Positions 9,839 through 20,569 of a DNA stretch of 64,000 nt are shown here, piece after piece (within the stretch, counting starts at the first letter, position 1; every line of letters starts with the position of its first letter). Source of the DNA: Myoxocephalus aenaeus (Eukaryota > Chordata > Actinopteri > Perciformes > Cottidae). A model generated the notes under the pieces. That model made no database searches. It had not been told where the DNA came from and was given only the letters and a program-made list of their open reading frames with translations. The stretch lies in the NCBI GenBank assembly GCA_038501785.1, contig JBAMJR010000100.1:2385501-2449500 (forward strand), written 5' to 3'. The position numbers and the translations under genes were made by a program.

Positions 9839-12800
9839 TTATTTCTCACAGATAAAGATCTGATCAGCAGAACAGCCGTCGTCGTTCCACTCGCCCACTC
9901 CCCATGAACTTTGCAACGTTTCTCCACAGTCCTCGTTCCCAGCGTAGTTGTTGGGCTGGTTGACCCGCCAGAACCTGATGATGGAGACATGAATTGCGTT
10001 CATATTTATTGTTTCTGAACTTCTCTGACCGTTCCGTTGTTGACCCAAACTGTGACTGAAGAGAGTGGAACCCAATGTTTTGACCCGAACTGGAGTCTTG
10101 GAGACCTCCGTCTTCAACATGATACAAGGTTTAAATCAACACTGATCCTTTGTTATTAATTGCTTAATAACTGTAGGAAATATTAGTCCTGAAAGAATTG
10201 TGGTTCAGTTTAATTTGCTGTTTTACGAGTTATTGACTCCAACAACAGGATGTGAACAGTGAAAGAATTATAGCGTAAGAAAAAAATAGTGAAGAAAACG
10301 ATTCATAATAGGAACGCATTGTTGTGTGGTCTTAATATGGTGATGCTGTGAGATATGAAGCTCACGTTGTGTTGAGCGGAGTCCCGTCCGCCCACGTCCA
10401 CGTGCCCTCTTTAACGGCGTCAGTCAGACCGATCCAGGCGTGTAGCCCTGATGGGATCAACCCATTGACAAACGCCTGTTAGCGTAGCACAGAGAGAATG
10501 CAGGAAGGATTAAAACATCCATCCATCCATTATCCAAATCTCTTATCCTGTTTGAGGGCGATGGAGCCGATCCCAGCTGTCACTTTCACACACCTACGGG
10601 CAATTTAGAGTCAAATTAACCTGAGCTGCATCTGACATCTGATTGGCTACAGATAGGTCCGTGTTGAAAAAAAACAACGCATTTGCGAATCCAGCCACGT
10701 CAGGGGAGTCTCAAAAAACCCACACACAAATGTGGTGTGATCCACAAACCAATACATACAAATCCACAAACAAATTCATACAAATGCAGAAAATATATTT
10801 GTCATTTTTGTTTACATTTATATAAATCGTAATTTGTGCATTGGAATGTATTTTTGAATCGTTCTGGATGCATTTGTAAATCGAATATATTTGTGTATTG
10901 TTTTGTGCGCATTTGTGAGTCTTTCTGTGTGCATTTGCAATTATTGAGACTGATCTGACCCCATACTCTTTCTCTTAATATCTTTGTCACCTGCTCGGCC
11001 CGGCTGTCGATGAAGACCAGCTCTGCTTCGTCGGTCTTGCAGGCGGCTCTGCTCGCCATCCAGTTCTTCTTCTCCTTTGAAACGACGTAGCAGCTCTTAC
11101 CGAACTTCGTCCAGCCCGTCGGACAGGGCAAGTCTGCACATCGGACACGCGGAGACCGGATATCACGACAAAACCACGAGAAATACAAAACACACTGATG
11201 AGAGCTGCAGACTAAAGGAGTCCAACTCTTACCTTTCGCTTGAACCGCCGTCCTCGCAAACTGTTTGGCTATCTCGATGCAATCTTTTGATAAATCCATG
11301 TAGTTTTGCTGCAGCAGGTCTTTCTCCTGAGTCAGGTTCCTCAGTCTGCGCTCGAGTCCATCCCTTTCCCCGTTGTCTGCTGGACGGCTGGCATCTGTGA
11401 AATGCAAAGATATTGCCAAATATTATTATTTGTCTCCTTTTTTTTGTGATAAAAAAATATTTGTATATAATATTATATATTAAATATATAGTATTATATA
11501 ATATTATATATTACATATATTATATATATATAGTTTTTAATAATATAATATAATATTTTAATATAAAATATATAAAATTCAGTTTATGAATTTACACTTA
11601 TATTTTATTGAATATTTATCAAATAAGTATTTTTAAAGGATGCTAATTTTAAATATGTGAAGAAAAAAATCTCACGTACCCCCTGGAGTGCCTTCACGTA
11701 CCCCCAGGGGTACACATACCGCCATTTGAGAACCACTGATCTACAACATGGCCATGCTTTCTCAAACATTAGCATCCAGTTGTCCGTCGCTACATTTCGT
11801 CAAACTAAATCACTTACGGTGGATAAGCTGTCCTACGTTCGCAGCCAACAGGACAGCACACAGCAATCCGAGAGACATCACACATCTGGAGGGCTGCTTC
11901 ATTCTCAGAAAATCCACCAAATCGCGAGGCAACGTCTGTTTCCTTCCAGCTGCATGGAAGGACGTGCCAGTGTCTGTGAGTCACATGTAATGGACAGCAG
12001 TGGGGAATTAAGACGGCACTGAAGAGAAAGGACCGGTGGTGGCTGGTGGAAGTCTGTTTTGGTCGGGCCATCTAATACATTTCAGCAAACATCTCAGTAT
12101 GATTCAATGCAATCCAACACTTTGACATAATTATATGGGGTTAGTTCAGTCTTTTTAATGGCAAATGCACACAGAAAGATTCACAAATGCGCACAGAACA
12201 ATTCACAAATATATTCAATTCACAAATGCACACAGAAGGGTTTACAAATACATTCCAATGATTTATATAAATGTATTTAAAAAAAATCACAAATATATTT
12301 CTGCATTTGTTTGTGAAAAGCTTCACATTTACAAGTGGCTTTTATGAGACTCCCCTGCCGTCCTTTGGATTCGCAAATGCATTTTTTCTACATGGACCTA
12401 TCCGTAGCCAATCAGATGTCACCCTCATTTTCAACCAATCACATGAGTGCAGCTCCCCCCTCCCCTACCCACGAGGGCGGTGCCAGCGTACAGTTACGGA
12501 ATTTGCGGAGGTGATAAGTCAAACAATGGCGCTGGTACACACAACTGAAAGATGACGTTCTCTGAATACTACAGTTGTTGAGTCACAACATGTAATTTTA
12601 GGATGTTTTCAGGCGAGAAGTTATTTGTTTAAGCATCAAATCTGTGGTCAGTTTATCAAGAAGCCGCCGACTTAAAAAGATACGCCGACGGTTTGAGGTC
12701 CGGTTCGTGGGACCGCTGAGTCCCGCCGGCACCGGGCCGAGAGCAGCCTGATAAATGTGAAGCTTTTCACAAACAAATGCAGAAATATATTTGTGATGTA

Positions 12801-15545
12801 GTTTCTGTTCTCAGCGAGCAGCGGGTGCTGCCGCGAGCCGCTCCGCCTCACAGAGCGCTCCAGATTGAACATTGATCGCGCAAAGCCGCCGCTGAGATAC
12901 CTGTTAGCTGTGCTTCACATCTCCACCTCATTCAACCAGACTTCAGTGCTCTTATTCAAGCCAACACAGACTGGACTTTTCTCACTGAGTAAGAAAAACT
13001 GAACTGAACAAGATAAAAAGCACTGATTGCTTTTGTATGAAGTTAATCAATTGCTGGTCTTTAACATACCTCTTTAAGGTAAGCAACAAACTGAACATGA
13101 CAAAAGAAGGAGTGGCTTGTCCCTCACAGGGACCCTTACTACTGATAAAAGACAAATGTTTCTTCTTCAGCATGATATTAATCTGTTTTACATTAGAATG
13201 AAATAGTCTATAACATCTGAAAATAAATACAATATTGAATTAGAAGCATAAAAAAAAAGAAATGCATCTTTTTTTTCTTCCCTAGCATATCTTTTTGATT
13301 TATATACTGTTGTTAATTTGCTGTTGCTCCAGAGGGCCTGCTATATTGTTCTGATAACATTACTTTAAAATAAAAGCGCGCAATACACTAGTTTTTACTT
13401 CATTATTGAATTTGGCGAAAATCATGCGATTAATCAGTTACATTTTTTCAACTGTGCGTCTCCTCTTTCAAGCCTGTCTTCTAGAAATGACAAATATAAT
13501 CAGCCACATGTGCAACAGCAGTGGTGTATAAAGTACCCAAAAGCCGTACTTGAGTAAAAGTAAAGATACCTTACTGGAAAATTACTCCAGTAAAAGTAAA
13601 AGTCACCTATTAAAATACTACTTGAGTAAAAGTCTTAAAGTATCTGATATTTTCTGTACTTAAGTAAAAAAAAAGTATTTTTCTGATATAAAATGTACTT
13701 AAGTATTGAAAGTAAAAGTACAAGTACATGCTTTTAATAAAAAAGCAAAGGGTCAGAATTTTGAGAATTATGAAGTTTATTCTTTTAAGTGCTGTGGTCA
13801 CCGTGACCAAGGACCAGGAGTTGGGTTGATACAATAACTGGGTTGGCTGGGATCCATCCATATATATTATGTTCAACATAATATATTGTACCTAAGTATA
13901 CTTTTGCATCTACTATGAACTTATCATCATAATTCTCCAAAAAGCAATATGACACTATGAAGGACTTGTAACAGTGTGGTTATAAGTATGCTCATTCCGC
14001 CCGCCGTGGGTCTCTTGGTACCGATCCGTGGGTCTCTTGGTACCAGTCTGTGGGTCTCTTGGTACCGGTCTGTGGGTCTCTTGGTACCGGTCTGTGGGTC
14101 TCTTGGTACCGGGCCACAGAAAGAATGAATGAAACATTTCAATTAAATAAAAAAAAATCAAGGCCGGAAAGATGTTTTATTGTGAAAAATGACCGCATAC
14201 ATCCGTCTGTGGTAACCTCAGACGGAATCTCTTGACACATGTCAAGATGTTACGTTACTCTAAAAATGAAACGTAAGTCTGTTACAACTCTGTCGGTGAT
14301 CTGGAAACCAAGGCAGAGTATCCTGAGATCGCCAAAAAAGCATGAAAACCTGCTTCCATTTCAACATCCTGTCTTTGTGCAGCGGGTTATAAGTTAAGCA
14401 GTAGACTGGACTAAAGGTTTAGTTAGGAGTAGAGTCAGTAGACTGGACTAAAGGTTTAGTTAGCAGTAGAGTCAGTAGACTGGACTAAAGGTTTAGTTAG
14501 CAGTAGAGTCAGTAGACTGGACTAAAGGTTTAGTTAGCAGTAGAGTCAGTAGACTGGACTAAAGGTTTAGTTAGCAGTAGACTGGACTAAAGGTTTAGTT
14601 AGCAGTAGACTGGACATAACGAACACACGTTGGGTGTCGTTGTCTCCCGTCTCTCCAAGGTCGGACCCGGTCTGTGAAAATATTGTCTTCACGTAACCGG
14701 TCCGTGACGCATAAAGGTTTGGGAGCGCTGGACGAGAGGATGTAGAGGGAAAATGCAAAACATTGTGATTCGCAAAACCTGCTTGGTGGAGTCTGTGTTC
14801 CACCACAGTCCCCGATGTTTTTTTTTTTTCTAAAGATAGATTTGATTTTGTAGCGAGTAACGAAGGTTTCAGGAGAAATGTATCGGAGTAAAAGTATCAT
14901 TTTTCTTTGCAAAATGTAGTGAAGTAAAAGTAAAAGTAAACAGAAATATAAATAGTAAAGTAGAGTACAGATATCCCCAAAAACTACTTAAGTACAGTAA
15001 CGAAGTATTTCTACTTCGTTACTATACACCACTGTGCAACAGCAAACACATGTTGTACAACAGATGGACCTGGACCACATGTTCTGTCAACATAATGAAG
15101 GAATGTTGTTAATAAACCGATATCGATACTGAGTATAGTAAAGTATTAACTGGCAACATACTTAACTTCCTTTCTGAAGCAATACCCAATCTTGCAAAGA
15201 GATATCTGCTCATGCAGCATTATGAACTTTTTTAATGTTTCACACACTATACATAACTTATTTAAGATTGGAGAAAGATTATAGTCATGTTTCATACAGA
15301 AAACATCTGCAGTGACTTCAATCACCAAAGGCAACATTTAACTGAAACCAGGATCTTTCCATGAGCTTTACTGCATTTTGTACCCTGACCATCCATAGAT
15401 AAATGTGTTGTGGGTTGTACCTAATATTCAAAATATTCCTAATATTCTGTCGGTCCATATGTTTTCAGGTGGATTCCATACCGTGGCTGATGAGGCCTTC
15501 CATTCCGAGGTTCTTATCTATAAATGTGTCGTCATCCATTTCCAT
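9839..15545 (-). CDS. C-type lectin, type II membrane receptor (gene C), six coding exons
   Basis: Coding exons in order are 15545-15482, 11949-11818, 11394-11233, 11133-10967, 10475-10366 and 9974-9839. Lengths, GT-AG borders and phases equal those of gene B, giving 256 residues with the same tail, signal-anchor, neck and lectin-domain layout. The domain again has CPTGW, WIGLTD, QPN (218-220) and WND (241-243). Only two residue differences from gene B were found: residue 4 is D instead of G, and residue 47, inside the membrane segment, is S instead of C. Intron 2 is about 3.5 kb because it carries the hAT element, and intron 1 carries the foldback element. Both lie away from splice sites, so the gene looks functional. 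It is probably a surface carbohydrate receptor; ligand and cell type are unknown. Confidence 0.87.
10517..10615. repeat. Dispersed fish repeat (catccatccatt type), intron of gene C
   Basis: This is the counterpart of 3567-3665, carried in the duplicated unit between lectin-domain exons 4 and 5. It differs by a single base (ccaaatctc against ccaaacctc). Confidence 0.5.
10631..10966. repeat. Interspersed repeat R1 beside the exon 4 donor of gene C
   Basis: This is the counterpart of 3681-4016. Its inverted partner in the same gene is at about 12134-12423. It abuts the donor after coding exon 4 (last exon base 10967), as in gene B. Confidence 0.55.
12134..12423. repeat. Interspersed repeat R1, inverted copy in intron 2 of gene C
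   Basis: This is the counterpart of 5226-5515. About 40 bases present just before the gene B copy (near 5165-5205) are missing here. The inverted arrangement relative to 10631-10966 is kept. Confidence 0.55.
14006..14113. repeat. 22-bp tandem array inside the hAT element
   Basis: About five copies of a 22-bp unit of the form gtgggtctcttggtaccggt plus two bases are present, each containing a GGTACC site. The copies differ at a few positions. Frames reading through it (GTKRPTDRYQETH-like repeats) are by-products of the array. Confidence 0.85.
14399..14615. repeat. 37-bp tandem array inside the hAT element
   Basis: The repeated unit runs from cagtagactggactaaagg through tttagttagcagtagagt. It occurs about five times, followed by shorter copies lacking the last part. 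It is the second tandem array of the same element, so most of the core of this element is satellite-like. Confidence 0.85.
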
Positions 15546-15694
15546 TAAATCCGTTCTGATAATGGTCTGTTTCCCTGTTGAGGAGACCGTTATAGATGTT
15601 AGTATCATATAGACATAACAAGTTAGTCTTAATGTTAACACTCTTTTTAAATCGGTATTCATAAGTATGCACCGATTAAATACTTGTGCTTACT

Positions 15695-16024
15695 CCCAGC
15701 CAGCATGTCCATGTGGGGCCCATAAGGTTTAAATTTGGGCTGCAGATAAGGGTCCCAAGTGGGTTTGTCCGCAGTTTCCACGGTGGCCTCACCTGTGTTT
15801 GCCCATCCTGGGTTTATTCACCGGTTTATTCACCGACTTTAAGAGGGATCTGACTGGGCTTTAAGTGGGACCCAAATTGGCTACAAATTGGCCTCACCTG
15901 TGTTTGCCCAGTATGGGCAAACACAGGTGAGGCCACCGTGGAAACTGCGGACAAACCCACTTGGGACCCTTATCGGCAGCCCAAATTTAAACCTTATGGG
16001 CCCCACATGGACATGCTGGCTGGG
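15695..16024. mobile_element. Foldback/MITE element with 112-bp inverted arms, 330 bp
   Basis: The ends are CCCAGCCAGCATGTCC and its exact reverse complement. Left arm 15695-15806 and right arm 15913-16024 are complementary over 112 bases with one mismatch, around a 106-base spacer. The spacer itself contains a further copy of the ggcctcacctgtgtttgccc block. The flanking duplication is only CT (15693-15694 and 16025-16026). Units A and B show the uninterrupted sequence gtgcttacttgtgcttgac. It lies in intron 1 of gene C. The superfamily is uncertain: a 2-bp duplication other than TA does not fit Tc1/mariner well. Confidence 0.88.
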
Positions 16025-16273
16025 CTTGTGCTTGACTAAATGTTCTATTCACAATGTTGAGTAGTCAGATGTGACAATTACATGGAAATCCTGCTTAATT
16101 AGTACAAAAATAAGGAAGGCTTTAAATCATCTGCAAGGATCGAGCCAGCATCTATAATCCCCATTTGTGGTTTGCCTTTGTGTGCAAACAAAAATGAAGA
16201 CTGCTTGAGGTAAATCCAAATATTTCAATTTCAAGGAGGAAATAAATAATCTGCACAAGCACTGTGCACTCAC

Positions 16274-16346
16274 CTGGGATCTGATGAGGTCACAAGAAGT
16301 CAGTATCAAGACGACTGCGTTCACATTAAGAGGCTGCTGATTTATA
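16274..16346 (-). promoter_or_regulatory. TATA box and non-coding exon 1 of lectin gene C
   Basis: TATAAA on the minus strand is at 16346-16341, and the donor CAG|GTGAGT has last exon base 16274. The sequence upstream of this TATA box differs from the other two promoters. It has two extra short segments around 16453-16512, roughly 110-170 bases upstream, so gene C could be regulated slightly differently. The start site near 16314 is inferred. Confidence 0.55.
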
Positions 16347-16820
16347 ACAAATGCAGCGAGTTTTATTCATCGTGCAGAAAACAGGATGCTCCTTTTGCCC
16401 GTGTCACCAAAATGTTTGACTTCAACTCAACTCTGACTGGTCTGGAATTATTTTATTTTTTTATGTTCACATGAATCAGGAAATAAAACTGGAACTGAAA
16501 TTCACCAGAAAGTGAGAGTTAGCACAGAGAAGAGGTTCGGTAAACATCTCTGGTTTCTCTTCCCTTTTTATAGCAGATCAACTTCCCAATGAGGTCAAAT
16601 GAGTTATGCCATAATGCACTGACCACCTTTCCTCTCAATATATCGGTCCAGAACCAAATATCTTGACGTCCGTTGTCCAAATTGGACAAACAGAATGATC
16701 AACCTGCTTGAAGCTGTACTCCCCAAAGTCATCAGGGTTCATCCTCTGGGGACTATGACAGTGTCAACCAATCCAATAGTTGTTGATTTATTTCACCCTG
16801 GACCAAAGTGATGGACCTTT

Positions 16821-17545
16821 AAGACCGACATCATCCCATCGTCTTTCCAGAGCCGAGGGATGCAGAGCACATCGTATGCACAAGCTATTACATCACACTG
16901 CAATAAAAAGATCGCTGCAGACATTCATGGTCCTCAGAGGGAGAATCCTTCGGGAATTTCTTTTGGTGTGTGACACCTTTCCTTTAAAATTAGAACAAAA
17001 TTGCATACAAATAAATGTCAGTATCTGTTGCGAGATTTAGCATTATAACAGATTGGCACGAACTTGTTGCATGAATTCAGTTTTCCAAGGAGATAAAACA
17101 CTTAATCAGGACGCAATGTATCTGTTTAAAACTCTTTGACCTGATATAAGACAAGGTACAAATCAAGAAAAAAAAACATGGTATAAATCCCCCCCAAAAC
17201 ATGTTAGGTATCAAATTAAACATAATAATCAGGGCTACAGTAATATGTAATCCCCATGTACAACCTCTAAACACAACACAACTCAAACAATAAATAGGAT
17301 TAGGGGTTAGGGCTTAAGACCCCTCACAATACAGAATACATCCACTGTGGACCTTTTCATACGCAGACGTCAAGACACACACAGAGACACGTGACAAAAT
17401 GCTGCAATGCATGTTGGGAAGACGCCGGTGCCAATCATCCTTCATGCTCTGAAAATCAAACCGATGACAGACGGAGGGAAAAACCTTTTACCTGAGTTTC
17501 GGGCAAGCCGCTTTTATCAGGCATGAATCGGAGAGCAGAGGAACG

Positions 17546-17581
<36 letters not shown>

Positions 17582-19307
17582 GGATCGTTAAGGTCACTGC
17601 CGTACCGAGTGAGGGATATCTCTGGCAGCCGTCTCACCTGAGTCATGTAAAGCTCTTAAATGTTACATTTGCAACCGTCTGCAGGATATTTCTTACCAAT
17701 TTGTTAGAAATATCAAACAACTAACGGTTGTTTTCAGCACGGATTAATCAACTGATTACTGGACAGATTCATAGATTTATTTTTCCAAAAGTGGCATCGT
17801 CAAATTCCTTGTTTTGTCCGACCATCGGTCCAAAACCCAAATATATTCTGTTTGTAATCATATGATATGAATCACGAGATGCAATCTATTGGATTCATGT
17901 ACATGGACGTTTTATTTATTTATTGTTTGTCATAAAGATGTGAGCAGAAGGGGCGTTGTAAACATTCAGACCAAACCGAAGGGGAGGATTTATTTTCCAT
18001 ATATGCTCTATTTGATTAATGAATGTAAGTAATTTGGGAGAAAGATGCATCCTGTACAGCCTCCATCCTATTGTGTGTCTAATTGTTCCCCAGCTGTCTT
18101 CATCATTATGAAACCATGGAACAACAAATTGAGGATGACTGATCTTCACTCCTGCCACCTAAATAGAGTCAGTAATTGTCTAACGTTGCTATTTTTTAAG
18201 TTAAATAACATGGGAATTTGACTGAGATGAAGCAGATAGAGACGTCGCTATAATCAACCATAATGTATACATGTGTGTGCGTTACAACACGCAAAACACA
18301 ACAAACCAAAGCGCAAAACAGAGATTGAAAAAACTAGCAGACACCAAACAAGTTCAGACCCAGAACGTACTGTGTAGGTAACAGACGGGATTTGTTTGTA
18401 CTCTGAATACCGGCTCTCACCAAATGGTGCATGAATGTCTTTTAGCGTGCAATAAGAACGCCGATTTTGCTTTTTGTATCCGCCTTGTCGTCTGTACTGA
18501 GGGCAGTGTAGAGCTAAACGTAACTAGGATACGCAGATTTCTTCTGTACATTTTATTATTTGACGTGTCTATTTTAGGCCCAACCATGAAGTCTTATTGA
18601 GGAAAAGTATTTTCCATCCAGCATACGACAGCAAAACGAACGCGCTGTCAAGTCAGCGGTGCTACTCGGGGCTTTTCAACGGTTTTAGATGTATGGAAGT
18701 CCAAACCCCTCCAGTGCAACCTCACCTGCCTGGCCTAAGACACTGTTTGACTCTTTTATTTGTATTTGTAGAATTCTTCCTCAGCTGTAGAGATGGAGGC
18801 AGGTGACGTGATGAATCTAGAAAGATTACAAATCTGCCAGTTTAAATAGTTGAGTATTATTAGAATTCCTGATCCCATCTAGCAGGTGAGAAGTACATTG
18901 TAAATTGCATTTGTTGCAGACAGTGGCTTGAAAAAGAAATCCCTCAGACTCAACAAATACAAGTGCTCAAGTGGAACCTGAGAAGCTGCCTGAACAATAA
19001 CCTCTGCTCACATCGCCCGCGGGCCGGAGGACCTGGCGTACGATTACAAACTCCCAAAAGAAAAAAAGAAAAGGCACAAAGCCGAGGCAGAGGCAGGGCA
19101 GTGTGCTCCGTCCTCCTCGCCTCCAGGTGTTTCCTGAATGTCTGCTTTGCGTTGCAGCTCCGGCTCGCTGGTCTCTGGGACCACACGGCCTCGTTTCCTC
19201 ATTCCTCTGGCAGCCGGGCGAGTTGGATTGACACCTGTGAGTCACAGGTACAGGTACAAACACAGGTACAGGTACAGGCCCGGCCTCAGCCTCCTAAACC
19301 CCCACTA
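16821..19307. other. Unique sequence right of the lectin array
   Basis: This is the first sequence beyond the duplicated region. I see no gene: frames are short and lack splice-supported structure. It contains one CA dinucleotide run (17550-17579) and a short caggtacaggtaca array near 19245-19280. Confidence 0.5.
17550..17579. repeat. (CA)n microsatellite
   Basis: A pure run of about fifteen CA units in otherwise unique sequence. Confidence 0.9.
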
Positions 19308-19503
19308 AAGCCTAGTTCATGCTTCTCCGTCAGGTCGACGGCGCACCTACGCTGTCGACCTGACGCAGTCGTTGAGCATTCATAGTTCTGCGTCGAGGGT
19401 CTGCGTCGCTCTGCAATTAACCGCCATGCCGCCAGGGGGGTGTGGCTGTGTGGTTCAGGGGTTATAGCTGAACCCTTGCTTTTTCTTCCGGTCACAGTAA
19501 AGA

Positions 19504-19704
19504 ATGGCGACCAGGTTGAAGCGGCTGTGTTTGGAGTTGGAGCTCACCAATATTGAAGAGCAAATGCTTATATTGCAAGAGTTGAAGCGCAGGAGGCAGA
19601 GAAGACGTTTGCGGAGGTGGTCTGTACGACCACCTCCGCAAATTCTCAGCGGTGACGCTGAGAATTTTAGCCTCGGGTGGGAGCCAGCAAGCTGTGGCGG
19701 CTAG
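19504..19704 (+). pseudogene. ALP1/HARBI1-like nuclease gene remnant, N-terminus only
   Basis: The frame opens with ATG at 19504 and encodes 66 residues: MATRLKRLCLELEL, then EEQMLILQELKRRRQRRR, then RRWSVRPP. An acidic helix followed by an arginine block and W-S/W-VRP is how the fish ALP1-like Harbinger nuclease starts, as I know the family. Such proteins are several hundred residues long, so the catalytic DDE part is lost. Two perfect hairpins (19608-19642 and 19640-19667) lie where the sequence leaves the family pattern. AATAAA signals follow at 19754 and 19788. It cannot encode a working nuclease. Confidence 0.6.
19608..19667. repeat. Two adjacent perfect hairpins in the nuclease remnant
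   Basis: Arm tttgcggaggtggtc (19608-19622) pairs with 19628-19642 around a 5-base loop. Arm aaattctcagcg (19640-19651) pairs with 19656-19667 around gtga. The two inverted repeats share bases 19640-19642. They may mark the scar of the deletion that removed the nuclease core. Confidence 0.85.
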
Positions 19705-20045
19705 CTACAAACTGGCGTCGAGATGGTGTCCCGAGGCACACTCAATTAGTGATAATAAACTGTAAATGAGTTATGCATGGTGTTGAAAATAAATATCAAA
19801 CAACTTTTTGAATACAAACTTGTGTGCTTTATTCTTATGTATAAGTGCACTCAAACAATACAACACACACACTTGAGTATCAACTATTTACAAAAAAAAA
19901 AACTATATACAAAGTTCAAAGCTGCGGGTCTATCATTGTCCATGTTCATGTATGAGCCCGTAGACTTTAAACATCAGAGCAGGTCTCTGGCACCCTCCGA
20001 AGCAAGTCGCCCACAGTTTGTCCGAACCTGAAGCACTCATCCTCC

Positions 20046-20569
20046 TCATGCAGTAGCTTCTGATGCAACTCCATCCTCCGTCTCGCTCTCTGATGAACCG
20101 CACAACGTCTGTTTTTAATGAAAGAGTGGATGCTTGATTAGTCTGTGTTTGTTTACAACCAGTAGTCAGCATTACATGTTGTAAATGTTTAACGTTACAC
20201 ATAAGCACACACATAACCGATGATGTAGCATTAAAAACAGAAAACACATACCGTTGCCTCGTAGTTGGAATCCGTTTCTCGGTGTTTCACATGTGGTACC
20301 AGCCAGGACATGAAGTGGTAAAATGCAGGCACTTTTTGGCCGCCTGGGTCGCCACTTTTTGTAGCGAGTTTCTTTCGCAGACGGACATATTTGTCCCGGA
20401 GGTTCTTCCACCTTTTCGTGCACTCCACGGCCTCCAGCCCCGTGTTTTGCGCGATTTCTCGCCATGAATTTAATGTCCTTTGGTTGTCCTTGTAGTCGCT
20501 TGAAGAAAAGTTATACAAGTGGTCGTATTTCCTCACTTCCTCGATGATTCGTTCTTCTGTTTTGTCCAT
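20046..20569 (-). CDS. MADF-domain protein of the Harbinger element, two exons, probably damaged
   Basis: Exon 1 is 20569-20252, 106 codons, with a strong Kozak context (CACAATGG) and donor ACG|GTATGT. It encodes a MADF (Myb/SANT-like) domain: MDKTEERIIEEVRKYDHLYN, then NSWREIAQNTGLE, TKRWKNLRDKYVRLRKKL and FYHFMSWL. In Harbinger elements the partner protein of this kind binds DNA and helps the nuclease. Exon 2 starts at 20108; in phase it adds 20 residues and stops at 20046. A different frame downstream looks conserved (MELHQKLLHEEDECFRFGQT, then VGDLLRRVPETC) and a third continues MFKVYGLIHEHGQ, which suggests frameshifts broke the C-terminus. The MADF domain itself is intact. Confidence 0.62.

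Larger units (their letters stand above)
13519..15034. mobile_element. Non-autonomous hAT element (Tol2-like ends), 1516 bp
   Basis: The element starts CAGTGGTGTATAAAGTAC and ends TATACACCACTG, giving inverted ends of the Tol2-like hAT type. Subterminal regions are rich in the agtaaaagtaaaagta motif typical of those elements. It is flanked by perfect 8-bp duplications, TGCAACAG at 13511-13518 and 15035-15042. Unit B has the single uninterrupted site (near 6571-6590). There is no transposase frame, so it must have been moved by an enzyme encoded elsewhere. It sits in intron 2 of lectin gene C. Internal tandem arrays are listed separately. Confidence 0.9.
7992..16820 (-). repeat. Lectin tandem unit C (complete, enlarged by two transposons)
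   Basis: This is the second complete unit, near-identical to unit B. It is longer because of a 1516-bp hAT element (13519-15034) and a 330-bp foldback element (15695-16024), each flanked by a target duplication. Its promoter-side end (15426-16820) diverges a little more. For example it keeps about 20 bases near 16453-16475 and about 12 bases near 16500-16512 that are missing in units A and B. Homology ends at 16820, followed by unique sequence. Confidence 0.88.

Noticed and set aside
13927..14161. Minus-strand frames with GTKRPTDRYQETH-like repeats
   Set aside because: They arise from the 22-bp tandem array in the hAT element and are not transposase.
14006..14615. Possible CRISPR-like array
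   Set aside because: The repeats are directly tandem without unique spacers, inside a eukaryotic transposon.
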